A DNA stretch of 64,000 nt from Corynebacterium suicordis DSM 45110 (GTDB taxonomy: Bacteria > Actinomycetota > Actinomycetes > Mycobacteriales > Mycobacteriaceae), in NCBI RefSeq assembly GCF_015351405.1, contig NZ_JADKMY010000001.1, forward strand, positions 1 to 64,000, given 5' to 3'. A program made the translations under genes and the position numbers. Each line of letters opens with the position of its first letter. Positions within the stretch are counted from its first letter, which is position 1. Below the pieces are notes generated by a model that saw nothing but the letters and a program-made list of their open reading frames with translations, made no database searches and was not told the DNA's origin. Shown here one piece after another: positions 37,746-46,735 of this stretch.

Positions 37746-38421
37746 GCCCGCACCAACCAACCCCAGCAAGGCAGGCGCACCGCGCGTGCTGAGCACCAAC
37801 GTGGCTGCTCCCCAGCCAGATCCGGCCGGAGCCGACCGCGTCAGTGGCATAGATAAGAAGCCATGCGCTGGTATCTCCGTTTTCACTCCCGGCCCCAATT
37901 ACGGCGATGGTTCCGGGGTGCGCGGAGATGTGGTGGGTGATTCCAAGCATCACGGTGGCGCGCAGAAGGCCGTGTACGCGATGGCTCGCGAAGAGCTGGA
38001 TTTCTGGGAGTCCGAGCTAGGCAAAACGTTGCCCGATGGTGCGTTCGGTGACAATCTCACCACTGTCGGTGTGGATTGGGCTTCCGTGATTATCAACCAG
38101 CAGGTGTTCGTGGGTTCCGCTGTGTTGGAGGTATCCGTTGCCCGTCAGCCATGCCGCACGTTCGGCGCGTGGTTGGAGCAAAAGGGCTGGATGAAAACTT
38201 TTACTCAGCGCGCCCAGCCCGGGTGCTATTTCCGGGTGGTACGCCCCGGCGAGATCTCTCCCGGTGATGCGATCAGTTTCGGTCCGGCTCCTGACCACGG
38301 CGTGACGATGGGCGAGGCGTTCCGCGCCAAGATGGGCGACAAAGAACTGGCTCGCAAGGCAGTCGACGCAGGCTGTTTGCCAGCGATGTACCAAGAGCAG
38401 TTGGAGCGCCTACTCCGCTAG
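37735..38421 (+). CDS. MOSC-domain protein
   Basis: A 228-residue MOSC protein. The N-terminal 40 residues are variable. The core has HHGGAQKAVYA near residue 88, GAFGDNLTT near 112, and the conserved Cys presumed to bind the molybdenum-sulfur group in VARQPCRTFG near residue 138. MOSC proteins of the YiiM type reduce N-hydroxylated compounds or carry sulfur for molybdenum enzymes. The start overlaps the end of the acyltransferase gene. The 3' end overlaps the convergent sirtuin gene by 12 bases. Confidence 0.85.
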   Translation: MATEPAPTNPSKAGAPRVLSTNVAAPQPDPAGADRVSGIDKKPCAGISVFTPGPNYGDGSGVRGDVVGDSKHHGGAQKAVYAMAREELDFWESELGKTLPDGAFGDNLTTVGVDWASVIINQQVFVGSAVLEVSVARQPCRTFGAWLEQKGWMKTFTQRAQPGCYFRVVRPGEISPGDAISFGPAPDHGVTMGEAFRAKMGDKELARKAVDAGCLPAMYQEQLERLLR

Positions 38422-39264
38422 TTGGGCGGATTGTTCCTCCCCGAGCGCGTCAACAATCGGGGGAAGGCCGATTGCTGCCGTCGTTCGCAAGGACCACGTG
38501 CATATATCCGTCAGATCTGTTCTCTCCGGGCTGATTTCCACGATCAGCTTGCCATTCTCCGCAGCGATATTCGGCAACCCAGCCGCAGGCCACACCACCC
38601 CAGACGTGCCCACAATCACCACCAGGTCGGCCGAGCTCATCGCGTCTTCCGCTTGCTCCCATTCATCGTACGGCAGCGGCTCCCCAAACCACACCACACC
38701 CGGGCGCACTGGATTCCCGCACAACGAGCACTCCTTCGGCGTCACCCGCTCCACCTGCTCCTCCGGCAATTCCGGGCTGCGAGCCGGCTTCTCGCAGATG
38801 GAGCAACGGTACGCAAACAGGCTGCCATGTAGATGTGCGATATCCGGCCGGGTCAGCCCGAGGTCATCGAAGGCCCTTTCGTGCAGGTCATCGATGTTTT
38901 GCGTGGTCACATGCAATTCGACGCCACCCTTGTCCCCCCAGCGTGCCACCGCCCGGTGCCCATCATTTGGCTGCGCTCTCTGACACAGCGTCCCCCGCCA
39001 CAGGTACCAAGCAAGCATGGGTTCAGGATCCTTTGCCCAAGAATCCACGCTGGCCATGGCTAGGGGATCCACCCTGGACCAGATGCCTGTCTGCGCATCG
39101 CGGAACGTATCTAACCCGGAGTCCTTGCTCATCCCCGCGCCGGTGAACACCTCCACCTTGCGGGCGTCCCGCGCTGTCTGGAGGAGATCTGTGGGCAAAT
39201 CGATTTCCTGCCCGCGAGAATCCACGGGATGGCCGTCTGGGCTGAACTCGATAACTTCGCTCAT
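38410..39264 (-). CDS. Sir2-family NAD-dependent deacylase
   Basis: A 284-residue sirtuin. The NAD-binding motif GAGMSKDSGLDTFRD (residues 42-56), TQNIDDLH (near 121) and the catalytic LHGS (His near 146) are intact. The zinc site is two Cys pairs, CSIC near 156 and CSLC near 182. The protein removes acyl groups from lysines using NAD. A TACCCT hexamer ends exactly seven bases before the ATG, without a ribosome site, suggesting a leaderless transcript. It is the last host-type gene before the low-GC island. Confidence 0.92.
   Translation of the reverse strand: MSEVIEFSPDGHPVDSRGQEIDLPTDLLQTARDARKVEVFTGAGMSKDSGLDTFRDAQTGIWSRVDPLAMASVDSWAKDPEPMLAWYLWRGTLCQRAQPNDGHRAVARWGDKGGVELHVTTQNIDDLHERAFDDLGLTRPDIAHLHGSLFAYRCSICEKPARSPELPEEQVERVTPKECSLCGNPVRPGVVWFGEPLPYDEWEQAEDAMSSADLVVIVGTSGVVWPAAGLPNIAAENGKLIVEISPERTDLTDICTWSLRTTAAIGLPPIVDALGEEQSAQLAE
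38907..38927 (-). repeat. Dispersed GTGGCGTCG word, weak tail
   Basis: Exact core, tail AATTGCATGTGA, inside the sirtuin gene; the last copy before the island. Confidence 0.45.
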
Positions 39265-39371
39265 GCCCCCGAGGGTAGCGGGTATTTCATCCGATATTTG
39301 CGTAGCTTCTACCTTAAGATCAGAGAACGCTCATAATAGAATTCTAAACATTGGAAACGGCAGTAGGAACT

Positions 39372-42053
39372 ATGATGAACACTGAATTAGATCCCAAAGA
39401 TCTTGATTATGTATATCAGGAGCTCGAAGAAAAACTTCGACTTGGCCTGAGCCTAAATGATGCTGAGCATGCACTAGCCCACCCAGCATCACCATGGGCG
39501 CAGCCTATACCAGCTGAATACATTGAGGCAGCAGTCAAAAGGTATAGCGCAGAAAACGACTTGCTTTATCAGCGAAATAATCTGGTTTCGATGGTGAACA
39601 CAGAGAAGCAAACCGGTCGTTGGTACTTGGGACCGAAAGAATCCGATAAGTACTGGCCGGTTGTAAGCGAATCGATCAGAGCGAAATTGGGGCCAACCGC
39701 CCTCGACTCCATCGACATAGCTTCAACTGAAATACTCGGATCTTTGCGCCCGCCAGGCGAATCGAACATTAATAGGCGCGGGCTAGTCCTTGGCTATGTG
39801 CAGAGTGGAAAAACCACTAACTTTCTTTCTCTTATCGCCAAAGCCGCGGACGTCGGGTACAAATTTTTCATTATTCTCACCGGAATTACGAACAATCTGC
39901 GAAAACAAACCCAAGTTCGCATCGAGCAAGATCTCATAAATGTCACTCCTCAATGGCACAATCTCACTAGTGCTGATCAAGATTTCAGTAACGTTCATGC
40001 TCGCAATGCCAGCACCCTATTGTCTACCACCGAAAACCGAGTGATCGCGGTGGTCAAAAAGAACGGAACGGTTCTCAAAAAACTCAATCATTTCTTGATC
40101 AGCGGGGAAATGGCAGCTAAGAATTGCCCCATCCTCATTATTGATGACGAAGCTGACCAAGCATCAATTAATATCAGTAACCGCGCGAAGAACGAACAAT
40201 CTACAATCAATGCGCAAATCCGGAGGCTTGTGAGTCTTCCAAAAGTTGCTTATGTCGCATACACCGCAACGCCGTTTGCAAATATTCTGATTAATCCGAA
40301 TGACCTTGAGGATCTTTATCCCAGAGATTTCATCCATGTATTACCGAAACCAGACGGATACTTTGGAACCGAATCTATTTTCGGGCGTGAATTACTCTCC
40401 GGAGAATCTGATGAAGAGGTGGATGACGGTCTGCCTATCACGCGAACTATCCCAGCTGAAGAGTCAAAAGCTCTACAACCGAGCGCACGATCACCTCAGG
40501 ATGAATGGGACCTTTATGTTCCGGAAAGCCTCTGTGACGCAATCAACTGGTTCATTCTTGCTTCGGCCGCTCGGCTTTCGCGTGGTCAAGGTAACAAGCA
40601 CAGTTCAATGCTCGTACACACTTCCGTCCGAACTGTTGTTCATGAAAATACCGCTAAACTTATTCGTGAAGTTTTAGATCGCACCACAAAAGATTTCGAA
40701 AGCGGTGCAAACCATTCGAAATTCCAAGAAATTTGGGAAAACGAGTCAAATGCTGTCGATCCGGATCTATTTGGGCTGCAACCCGCGGTCTTTGACGATG
40801 TAAAATCCCACATCAGCTCTGTACTCAACGCCATCCAGGTTGTCACGGACAATCAAAAGTCGACCGAGCGGCTCGCGTACCGTGATGATGCGCCAAACAC
40901 GGTCATTGCAGTCGGTGGAAATACCTTGGCCCGCGGACTCACTCTGGAGGGGTTGTCAGTCAGTTACTTTGTCCGAAATTCAAGCGCGTACGATACGTTG
41001 TTGCAGATGGGACGCTGGTTTGGTTTCCGATTTGGATATGCGGACCTCACTCGGATTTGGATGACCGACGAATTGCTTTCTTGGTTCCGGGATTTGGCTG
41101 GAGTCGAAGCAGACCTGCGCCAAGAACTTGCCCAGTATGCAAGTGGAAACATCACCCCCATGGATTACCAAGCAAAGATTAGGACTAGCCCCTACTTGGA
41201 AATCACCAGTCGAGCAAAGGCCCAGGAAGTCCGAGAAGTTAGCCTCTCGTTTAGCGGACAGCGCGTCCAAACCATTCTTTTCCACCATAAGAATGAGGAA
41301 TGGCTAGCGCAGAACCTCGAGGCTGCTCGTGGACTTTCAGCACAAATTCTCCAGTCCGGCGCACCAACTTTGTCGAAGAAGAATGGCACTCAAGTTTTCC
41401 GCAGCGTCAGTACCGACATCATTCTCGACTTTCTAGACACTTACCAGTTCCACGAAGATTCCGTGATTGGGCGTGATGCCGGGAAGAAGATGGCAGGCTA
41501 TATTCAAGGTGAAAAGGAGGGGTCGATTCGAGAATGGAGCGTATCGTTCTTTGGCCGAACTGATACCGAAGGACTCAATACTATAGACATTGGGCTATCT
41601 AACGCACTTGGATTGATTCGGCGCACGCAAACACGTGATTCTGGGCAGACAGCCAACATCAAAAGCTTGGTCGGTTCTCTCGACAGATTGAACGATTTCA
41701 ACAAGACCCCTGAGATTGAAAACCAGCTGAAGGAAGACATTGCCAACAGCTCGGCAAGCCGGGAAAGCATCCTGATTGACTACCACGAAAATCATGTCGG
41801 CCAAGACGTCGGCCACATTGCGATTTACGCCATTGACAAGGATTCCTCCACGACCTCCTCCAACCGCAAGGATCTAGAAGCCGTTGATCATATGATTGGA
41901 GTTGGTATCTTCTTCCCTCGCGCTGCAAAGGTTGAGCATACCTTTGACTATGTGAGCGCTCTCCAACCAGATGAAGAGCTAATGGATATCTACGCCGAGC
42001 AAGAGGAAGAGCAGCATGAACTCTTTCTCCAAGAGGAAAACGCTAGTGAATAG
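39372..42053 (+). CDS. Z1-domain SF2 helicase-like ATPase
   Basis: An 893-residue protein, first gene of the island operon. It has Walker A GYVQSGKT (about residues 141-148), Walker B IIDDEAD (256-262) and a motif III-like YTATPFAN (297-304). The Z1 signature of the second RecA-like half is NTLARGLTLEG (517-527), then QMGRWFGFR (545-553) with the arginine-finger region. Z1 proteins occur beside MutL-like ATPases and 5mC methyltransferases in predicted anti-phage systems; the helicase or translocase function is inferred. The C-terminal 300 residues are unassigned and end in an acidic Glu/Gln run. ATG at 39372 (or 39375) follows AGGA; an upstream TTG at 39351 has no ribosome site. Confidence 0.88.
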   Translation: MMNTELDPKDLDYVYQELEEKLRLGLSLNDAEHALAHPASPWAQPIPAEYIEAAVKRYSAENDLLYQRNNLVSMVNTEKQTGRWYLGPKESDKYWPVVSESIRAKLGPTALDSIDIASTEILGSLRPPGESNINRRGLVLGYVQSGKTTNFLSLIAKAADVGYKFFIILTGITNNLRKQTQVRIEQDLINVTPQWHNLTSADQDFSNVHARNASTLLSTTENRVIAVVKKNGTVLKKLNHFLISGEMAAKNCPILIIDDEADQASINISNRAKNEQSTINAQIRRLVSLPKVAYVAYTATPFANILINPNDLEDLYPRDFIHVLPKPDGYFGTESIFGRELLSGESDEEVDDGLPITRTIPAEESKALQPSARSPQDEWDLYVPESLCDAINWFILASAARLSRGQGNKHSSMLVHTSVRTVVHENTAKLIREVLDRTTKDFESGANHSKFQEIWENESNAVDPDLFGLQPAVFDDVKSHISSVLNAIQVVTDNQKSTERLAYRDDAPNTVIAVGGNTLARGLTLEGLSVSYFVRNSSAYDTLLQMGRWFGFRFGYADLTRIWMTDELLSWFRDLAGVEADLRQELAQYASGNITPMDYQAKIRTSPYLEITSRAKAQEVREVSLSFSGQRVQTILFHHKNEEWLAQNLEAARGLSAQILQSGAPTLSKKNGTQVFRSVSTDIILDFLDTYQFHEDSVIGRDAGKKMAGYIQGEKEGSIREWSVSFFGRTDTEGLNTIDIGLSNALGLIRRTQTRDSGQTANIKSLVGSLDRLNDFNKTPEIENQLKEDIANSSASRESILIDYHENHVGQDVGHIAIYAIDKDSSTTSSNRKDLEAVDHMIGVGIFFPRAAKVEHTFDYVSALQPDEELMDIYAEQEEEQHELFLQEENASE

Positions 42054-43050
42054 AATCCCGAAAAGTTCACAGTTTTTCAGTGAGATCCGTGAGCAAACGC
42101 TACACGGAAATTACCAGGGTGAAACCCAGCTCCGATTAGGTTTGTATTTTCCGAACGGCGAGCTAAGGGCATTTTTCGATTCTGAAAAAAACAGTATTGG
42201 TTTAGTGATCCCTGTCGATGAGCGCGTCTACTCAAATCTGCGCAACGATACACGGAGTAAAGCTATACAAATTATTCGGCTACGCTCCGATGGAAAACCA
42301 ACAATAAGACTCGCACTGCACAGTTTGAAATTTTCAAGCATTTTCTACATATTTGTAGACGAGTACATGCATGACGTAGTCAGTTCAGGCTCCATTGAAG
42401 CAGACCATGTCTTCTTAATGCTGCACAAATGGAGACAGCTTTTCGAAAAGAATTTTCCCACCGAGCGTCGCTTGAGTCCAGAAGAACAAATGGGTTTGCT
42501 CTGCGAACTAGAAGTCTTACTCAAACTAGTCGAACTTAATGGCCCAGCCGCACTAGAGTATTGGGTTGGTCCGAACCGCTCGCCTCATGATTTTGAACTC
42601 GATTCCAAATCGCTAGAGTGTAAAGCCACCGGCAGCTCGAACGAGCTGCGCATCAAAATACACGGCGCGAAACAGCTGGAGCGCCTCAGCGAGAAAGCCT
42701 TATTGCTAGTAGTTCGACGATATCGGCTTGACCCGTCAGGCACGTTTTCATTGCCGATCGCATTCGACTTATTGCAGCAACGACTACCTTCGCACATCGA
42801 TAGACTCATTGAGAAATTTCAAGATTTGGAATACCCCATTCCCGACGGGTTCTCTTCCGAGTTTTTAAATTTCACCCCCTTAGAAGCTTTCGAATTTGAA
42901 GTAGTTGAAGATTTCCCGCGTGTGAAAGGTGCCAACATAGACAGTCGTATTAAGCAGTTGAGCTATGTTCTAGAACTCTCTTCACCCGAAAGCATCCCAG
43001 GTTATAAGAAGCATGTTGATCACATTTCAGAAAGCGATCTGAACCGATGA
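42016..43050 (+). CDS. PD-(D/E)XK motif nuclease-like protein
   Basis: A 344-residue protein. The nuclease signature is visible at about residues 187-205: SPHDFEL, then SLECKAT, that is an Asp after a Pro-His pair and a Glu-Cys-Lys, matching the PD-(D/E)XK motif family associated with Z1 operons. The upstream helix has a candidate extra Glu in LLCELEVLLKL. It probably supplies DNA cleavage. The ATG at 42016 has an AGAGGAAG ribosome site and overlaps the Z1 gene by 38 bases; a GTG at 42046 would reduce this to eight. Its end overlaps the next start as ATGA. Confidence 0.82.
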   Translation: MNSFSKRKTLVNRIPKSSQFFSEIREQTLHGNYQGETQLRLGLYFPNGELRAFFDSEKNSIGLVIPVDERVYSNLRNDTRSKAIQIIRLRSDGKPTIRLALHSLKFSSIFYIFVDEYMHDVVSSGSIEADHVFLMLHKWRQLFEKNFPTERRLSPEEQMGLLCELEVLLKLVELNGPAALEYWVGPNRSPHDFELDSKSLECKATGSSNELRIKIHGAKQLERLSEKALLLVVRRYRLDPSGTFSLPIAFDLLQQRLPSHIDRLIEKFQDLEYPIPDGFSSEFLNFTPLEAFEFEVVEDFPRVKGANIDSRIKQLSYVLELSSPESIPGYKKHVDHISESDLNR

Positions 43051-44987
43051 GTCTTTTCCATCACAAGCAGCCAATCTCCGCGCAGGGGGCAACGTACGCC
43101 AACTCGTTCACCCAGACAATGAAGGGTCAATCCCTCGATATTTGGGATATGTTCACTCGCGAGTCTCTACAAAATAGCTGGGACGCAAGAGACAGAACGT
43201 CCGACGAAGACGGCGTTTCTTTTCAGATCAACTTCACTGAGCTCAATCCGAACGAAATAGCCGTCCTCCGGAACGAAATTTTTGGTTCTTCGACTCTTGG
43301 CCTAGAAAGACTTGGGACTGCGCTCAAGCGCGATTCAATGAGCCTACTACTTGTTTCAGACTCAGGTACGAACGGTCTTCGCGGGCCGTCGACTGCCGCG
43401 TCATCGTCTGATGGCGCGGCAGACTTTGTATCTTTTGTTCGAAATATTGGACGGAGCAACTCCAAGGAACTAGCCGGCGGAACATATGGGTTCGGCAAAG
43501 GCGTTTTCTTCATCATTAGCGAAGTAAGTACGGTGCTCGTTTATACTCGCACCACAGATGAAATTGGCCAGCCAGTGAATAGATTCATTGCCATGGCCAA
43601 CGGGGATAGCTTTGATATCGACAACGTCCCCTATACCGGACGGCATTGGTGGGGTTTGCGCAAGATCGAGCGATCTCAAGCAAACATTACTGAATACGCA
43701 GATCCACTTACAGGGGATGCAGCCGACTCTCTCGCTTCGATACTGGGAATGTCCGACCATTTTTCAGAAGAACGCCCCACCGGCACCTGCATCGCTGTGT
43801 TGAATCCGAATTTTAATGAGACGCCTGAGCAAGGTTTAACGTCGATTGCTCGCTCACTGACGCGATGGGCTTGGCCGCATATGATTCCTGTTGAAACTGG
43901 AATGGACCCTATTGATTTTAGCGTCACTTGCAACGGGGAGGATATAGAGATTCCAAATCCTCTTGAAGACCCAGCGCTCAAGCACTTCGTAGACATGTAC
44001 GAGGAAGCACTCGAGATAGAGCTGGGCTCTTCTCAAAATGTATGGACCTCAACGTTTCGACACCGGGTTGCCGAAGTGTTTACTGAGAGGCCCAAGAAGA
44101 AGAAGCTTGGGAACCTCGCAGTCATTAACCTAGCGAAGGCTATCCCAGAAGATAAAACAGTAATCGGCAAAGAGATTTCCAACCATATTGCGACGATGCG
44201 AAACCCTCGAATGGTCGTTGAATATTATAAGGGCCCTCGACCGCTGAGTGGCGCGAACTATTGTGGAGTGTTCATCGCGGATCCCGATGCAGACGAAGTC
44301 TTCGCGCGAAGTGAACCTGCCGCCCACCACGAGTGGAATCACCAAACTTCATCCCATGACCCCAACGTCTTAGAACGCTTCTGGGGTGCTAACGCAAAGA
44401 CTAGATCAAATCCTGTTCGGGTATTTTTTACTCGTTTGAAATCACTCCTTTCAGACGAAGGCAGAAATGGAAATTCAACGAGCGATGCAGAAAATTTCGC
44501 ATCTTTAACCAGACTGTCCTCTCGCCTCGGCTCTTCAATTGCTAACGCCCGAGGTGGCACTGACCTCCGCACCCCTCGAACCAAACCAGCTCTTTCAGGC
44601 GCCAAACCTCCAGCACTCTCCGGCTCAAAACCTAATGTGCAAGCACGCTTAATTGCACTTAAACGGGCAGGTGACAATATTGAAGCAACGTTCAACTGCG
44701 AGATCTCTGTTCCCACGGGTGGTTCAAATTATCGGGTCTTCCCTCGCCCATATCTCGACTCTGACCGCGGAAAGATTAGTGCAAAAGAATTGATTGAAGC
44801 TGGGCTGCAGGCACCGGAATTCTTGGGATGGGAAGATTCACAAACTGCTCATCGCTTGATGGATTTAACTTTTGCTCCGGGAAAACACGAAGTTTCAGCC
44901 TGTTTCTTACAGCCAGCCAACTCGGCTCTCGGCGTCACGTTCGACTTTGAAATTGCCCCGCAGGAGATGGAGAACCAAGATGTCTAA
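43047..44987 (+). CDS. GHKL-fold (Hsp90/MutL-type) ATPase, large
   Basis: A 646-residue protein. Three Bergerat ATP-binding motifs can be read: an N-box RESLQNSWDA (residues 38-47), a DxG motif SDSGTNGL (104-111) and a Gly-rich lid GTYGFGKG (145-152). The remaining 450 residues have no recognised domain; a Ser/Lys/Pro-rich hinge with repeated ALSG units lies near residues 510-530 before a beta-rich C-terminus. The gene is tied by ATGA to the nuclease gene and overlaps the next gene by eight bases. A second GHKL ATPase in the same locus, besides the MutL-like one, is unusual. The function is probably an ATP-driven switch or clamp; the partner is unknown. Confidence 0.75.
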   Translation: MSLFHHKQPISAQGATYANSFTQTMKGQSLDIWDMFTRESLQNSWDARDRTSDEDGVSFQINFTELNPNEIAVLRNEIFGSSTLGLERLGTALKRDSMSLLLVSDSGTNGLRGPSTAASSSDGAADFVSFVRNIGRSNSKELAGGTYGFGKGVFFIISEVSTVLVYTRTTDEIGQPVNRFIAMANGDSFDIDNVPYTGRHWWGLRKIERSQANITEYADPLTGDAADSLASILGMSDHFSEERPTGTCIAVLNPNFNETPEQGLTSIARSLTRWAWPHMIPVETGMDPIDFSVTCNGEDIEIPNPLEDPALKHFVDMYEEALEIELGSSQNVWTSTFRHRVAEVFTERPKKKKLGNLAVINLAKAIPEDKTVIGKEISNHIATMRNPRMVVEYYKGPRPLSGANYCGVFIADPDADEVFARSEPAAHHEWNHQTSSHDPNVLERFWGANAKTRSNPVRVFFTRLKSLLSDEGRNGNSTSDAENFASLTRLSSRLGSSIANARGGTDLRTPRTKPALSGAKPPALSGSKPNVQARLIALKRAGDNIEATFNCEISVPTGGSNYRVFPRPYLDSDRGKISAKELIEAGLQAPEFLGWEDSQTAHRLMDLTFAPGKHEVSACFLQPANSALGVTFDFEIAPQEMENQDV

Positions 44988-45873
44988 CCCGCTTAGTCTC
45001 GGATATCCATTACCTTCAGATAGCTGCTTCCACATTTCTAACTGGGATTTTTCAATCGATGGCGAGCACCTCGAAAAGAGAAATACCGACGAGCCATTCA
45101 GTTACTACAGTACAGTCGCCTGCACGTTGGGTCTCGAAGTAGAGCTTGAAGAGATTCGAAAACAATGCGGATTCTCAGACGTCGAACACACAGGCGTAGA
45201 ACTAGGAGTTGCACTCGTTTGGTTTTCAAGCGGGACCAAACAGCGTGGAAGTCAGATGATCAAGTCTTTGAAGGACGGGTTCAACGAGCTTCACCTAGAA
45301 CTCCCAGGAACTATCCTGGGTGGTGAGCTGGAAGTTCACGTGGTCGTCTTTCTCAAATCTGGAGCACGGGACACGAAAGATGCAATCACTGCCACTCTCC
45401 CAGGTTCGATCCTTTGGCAAAGCAACCGGCAATCGATAGCACTCGAAGGTGAGGGCGCCCGTTTCGCTATTGCCCCCTTGGACTTCAAGAAAGCGGGGAT
45501 CCACTCTCCGGATGCAATGTGGAGAGTAGAATTCACAGGGAGTCTATTCGCTCCTGCGCAAGCAGCGATATTGGTATACATCAACTCTGGAAACTCCATA
45601 TCCAAATTGATGCTTACTAAACCAGATAGCCGCGAGTCGATAATGTGGCACCAATTCTTAGAAGCAGATGTAATTAGCCAACTGCTGCTACACGGATCCA
45701 AGCATGCCTCCGATCTTAAGGATCTTACTGCCGAAGATGAAGGTTCACTAGGCGAGTCAATCAAATCACTTTTTGACAGCCTCTTCCCAGGTCAAGACCC
45801 TGAAAGTTTCAACGAACGGCCAAACGCCTTAACGGCTGCTGCTCAAGCTCTTGTATTTAGGAATGCACAATGA
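44980..45873 (+). CDS. Defence-island protein of unknown function
   Basis: A 297-residue soluble protein with alternating hydrophobic/charged strands suggesting a beta-rich N-terminal two thirds and a helical C-terminus. No family recognised. ATG at 44980 is chosen because GGAG lies seven bases upstream and the start nests in the previous stop (ATGTCTAA); a longer frame from 44872 would overlap the ATPase gene by over 100 bases. Its end overlaps the next start as ATGA. The strict coupling suggests that it is a stoichiometric subunit. Confidence 0.7.
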   Translation: MSNPLSLGYPLPSDSCFHISNWDFSIDGEHLEKRNTDEPFSYYSTVACTLGLEVELEEIRKQCGFSDVEHTGVELGVALVWFSSGTKQRGSQMIKSLKDGFNELHLELPGTILGGELEVHVVVFLKSGARDTKDAITATLPGSILWQSNRQSIALEGEGARFAIAPLDFKKAGIHSPDAMWRVEFTGSLFAPAQAAILVYINSGNSISKLMLTKPDSRESIMWHQFLEADVISQLLLHGSKHASDLKDLTAEDEGSLGESIKSLFDSLFPGQDPESFNERPNALTAAAQALVFRNAQ

Positions 45874-46649
45874 CACACATAGCGATTTACTACCCACGGT
45901 TAAGCAGAGCACACAGCTTAGCAATCATTCGCAAAATTCTGCCCTTGACTGTTCGTGAAACAACTAGCCACTGCGGAACTACTCATGAAATGCAGTATTT
46001 CTACGATCCTACGAAGGCAATTGACCACAAGGGTCTAGGTCCCGTCCGTCAACAAATCGTTGCCATGGCCACGACCCTAGGATTCCCAGATTTGCCAATT
46101 GCTGGCGCTCACAAGTCAGTTTTTGACCGGGCAGCCGCTGGAATTCTAGACGACGGTTTGTCGATTCTTCCTGCTGAAGCTGCCTCCGAAGACGTCTGGA
46201 ACTTCATCACGCTTGTACTCCTCCCCGACGTCGCTAAATGGCGGTACCCCAACAAGGACAAGAACCCTACTTATGAACGCTGGTTAGGGTCTGACCGAAA
46301 CGTGTTTAGGAAACTTTGGTGGCGGGAGGCGACATTGGGTCGAGAGCTCAGCAATCAGCTGGGTGAAGATCAAGTTGTAGCGATCATGGAACGGCCCCGG
46401 CTCGGCGGAAATGGAGACTTGGCTAGGGCTATTGCTAAGGCATACCTCCAGATGGCCGCAAGCTATGAATCTATTCCCCGCGAAAAGATCATGCGTATCG
46501 GTGCAATGAACGTTAGGCGCCGTGTGCCCTTCTTGGCCTTTGAGGTGCTGGACACTTCCCAATTGGAGCAATGCGTAGTCGATATCTTCGAAGAAGCCAC
46601 TTCGGCCTACAGCAACTTGCTCCGCCGAGAGGGCGCTACCACCGAGTAA
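45870..46649 (+). CDS. DUF6339-like protein
   Basis: A 259-residue soluble helical protein. A central segment, EDVWNFITLVLLPDVAKWRYP (about residues 108-128), followed by FRKLWWRE and RLGGNGDLARAIAKAY, fits my memory of the DUF6339 family, which recurs next to Z1 and PD-(D/E)XK genes. The biochemical role is unknown. It is the last of five overlapping genes; an 86-bp gap then separates it from the MutL-like gene. The assignment is from pattern memory only. Confidence 0.6.
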   Translation: MTHIAIYYPRLSRAHSLAIIRKILPLTVRETTSHCGTTHEMQYFYDPTKAIDHKGLGPVRQQIVAMATTLGFPDLPIAGAHKSVFDRAAAGILDDGLSILPAEAASEDVWNFITLVLLPDVAKWRYPNKDKNPTYERWLGSDRNVFRKLWWREATLGRELSNQLGEDQVVAIMERPRLGGNGDLARAIAKAYLQMAASYESIPREKIMRIGAMNVRRRVPFLAFEVLDTSQLEQCVVDIFEEATSAYSNLLRREGATTE

Positions 46650-46735
46650 CCCAATCGTTACCACTGCGGCCTGGTACCCTGAACAAGCCCTGCCGTGCCC
46701 TAGACCCATCGCTATAGAACGAGGCTCTGAATTCA

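Noticed and set aside
39351-39371. TTG start for the Z1 gene
   Set aside because: No ribosome site before it, whereas AGGA precedes the ATG pair at 39372/39375.
44872-44979. Longer start for the unknown island protein
   Set aside because: It would overlap the GHKL gene by over 100 bases; ATG at 44980 has a ribosome site and the usual coupling.
43047-44987. AIPR-family assignment for the 646-residue island protein
   Set aside because: It has GHKL ATPase motifs at residues 38-152, and no AIPR-like signature was seen.
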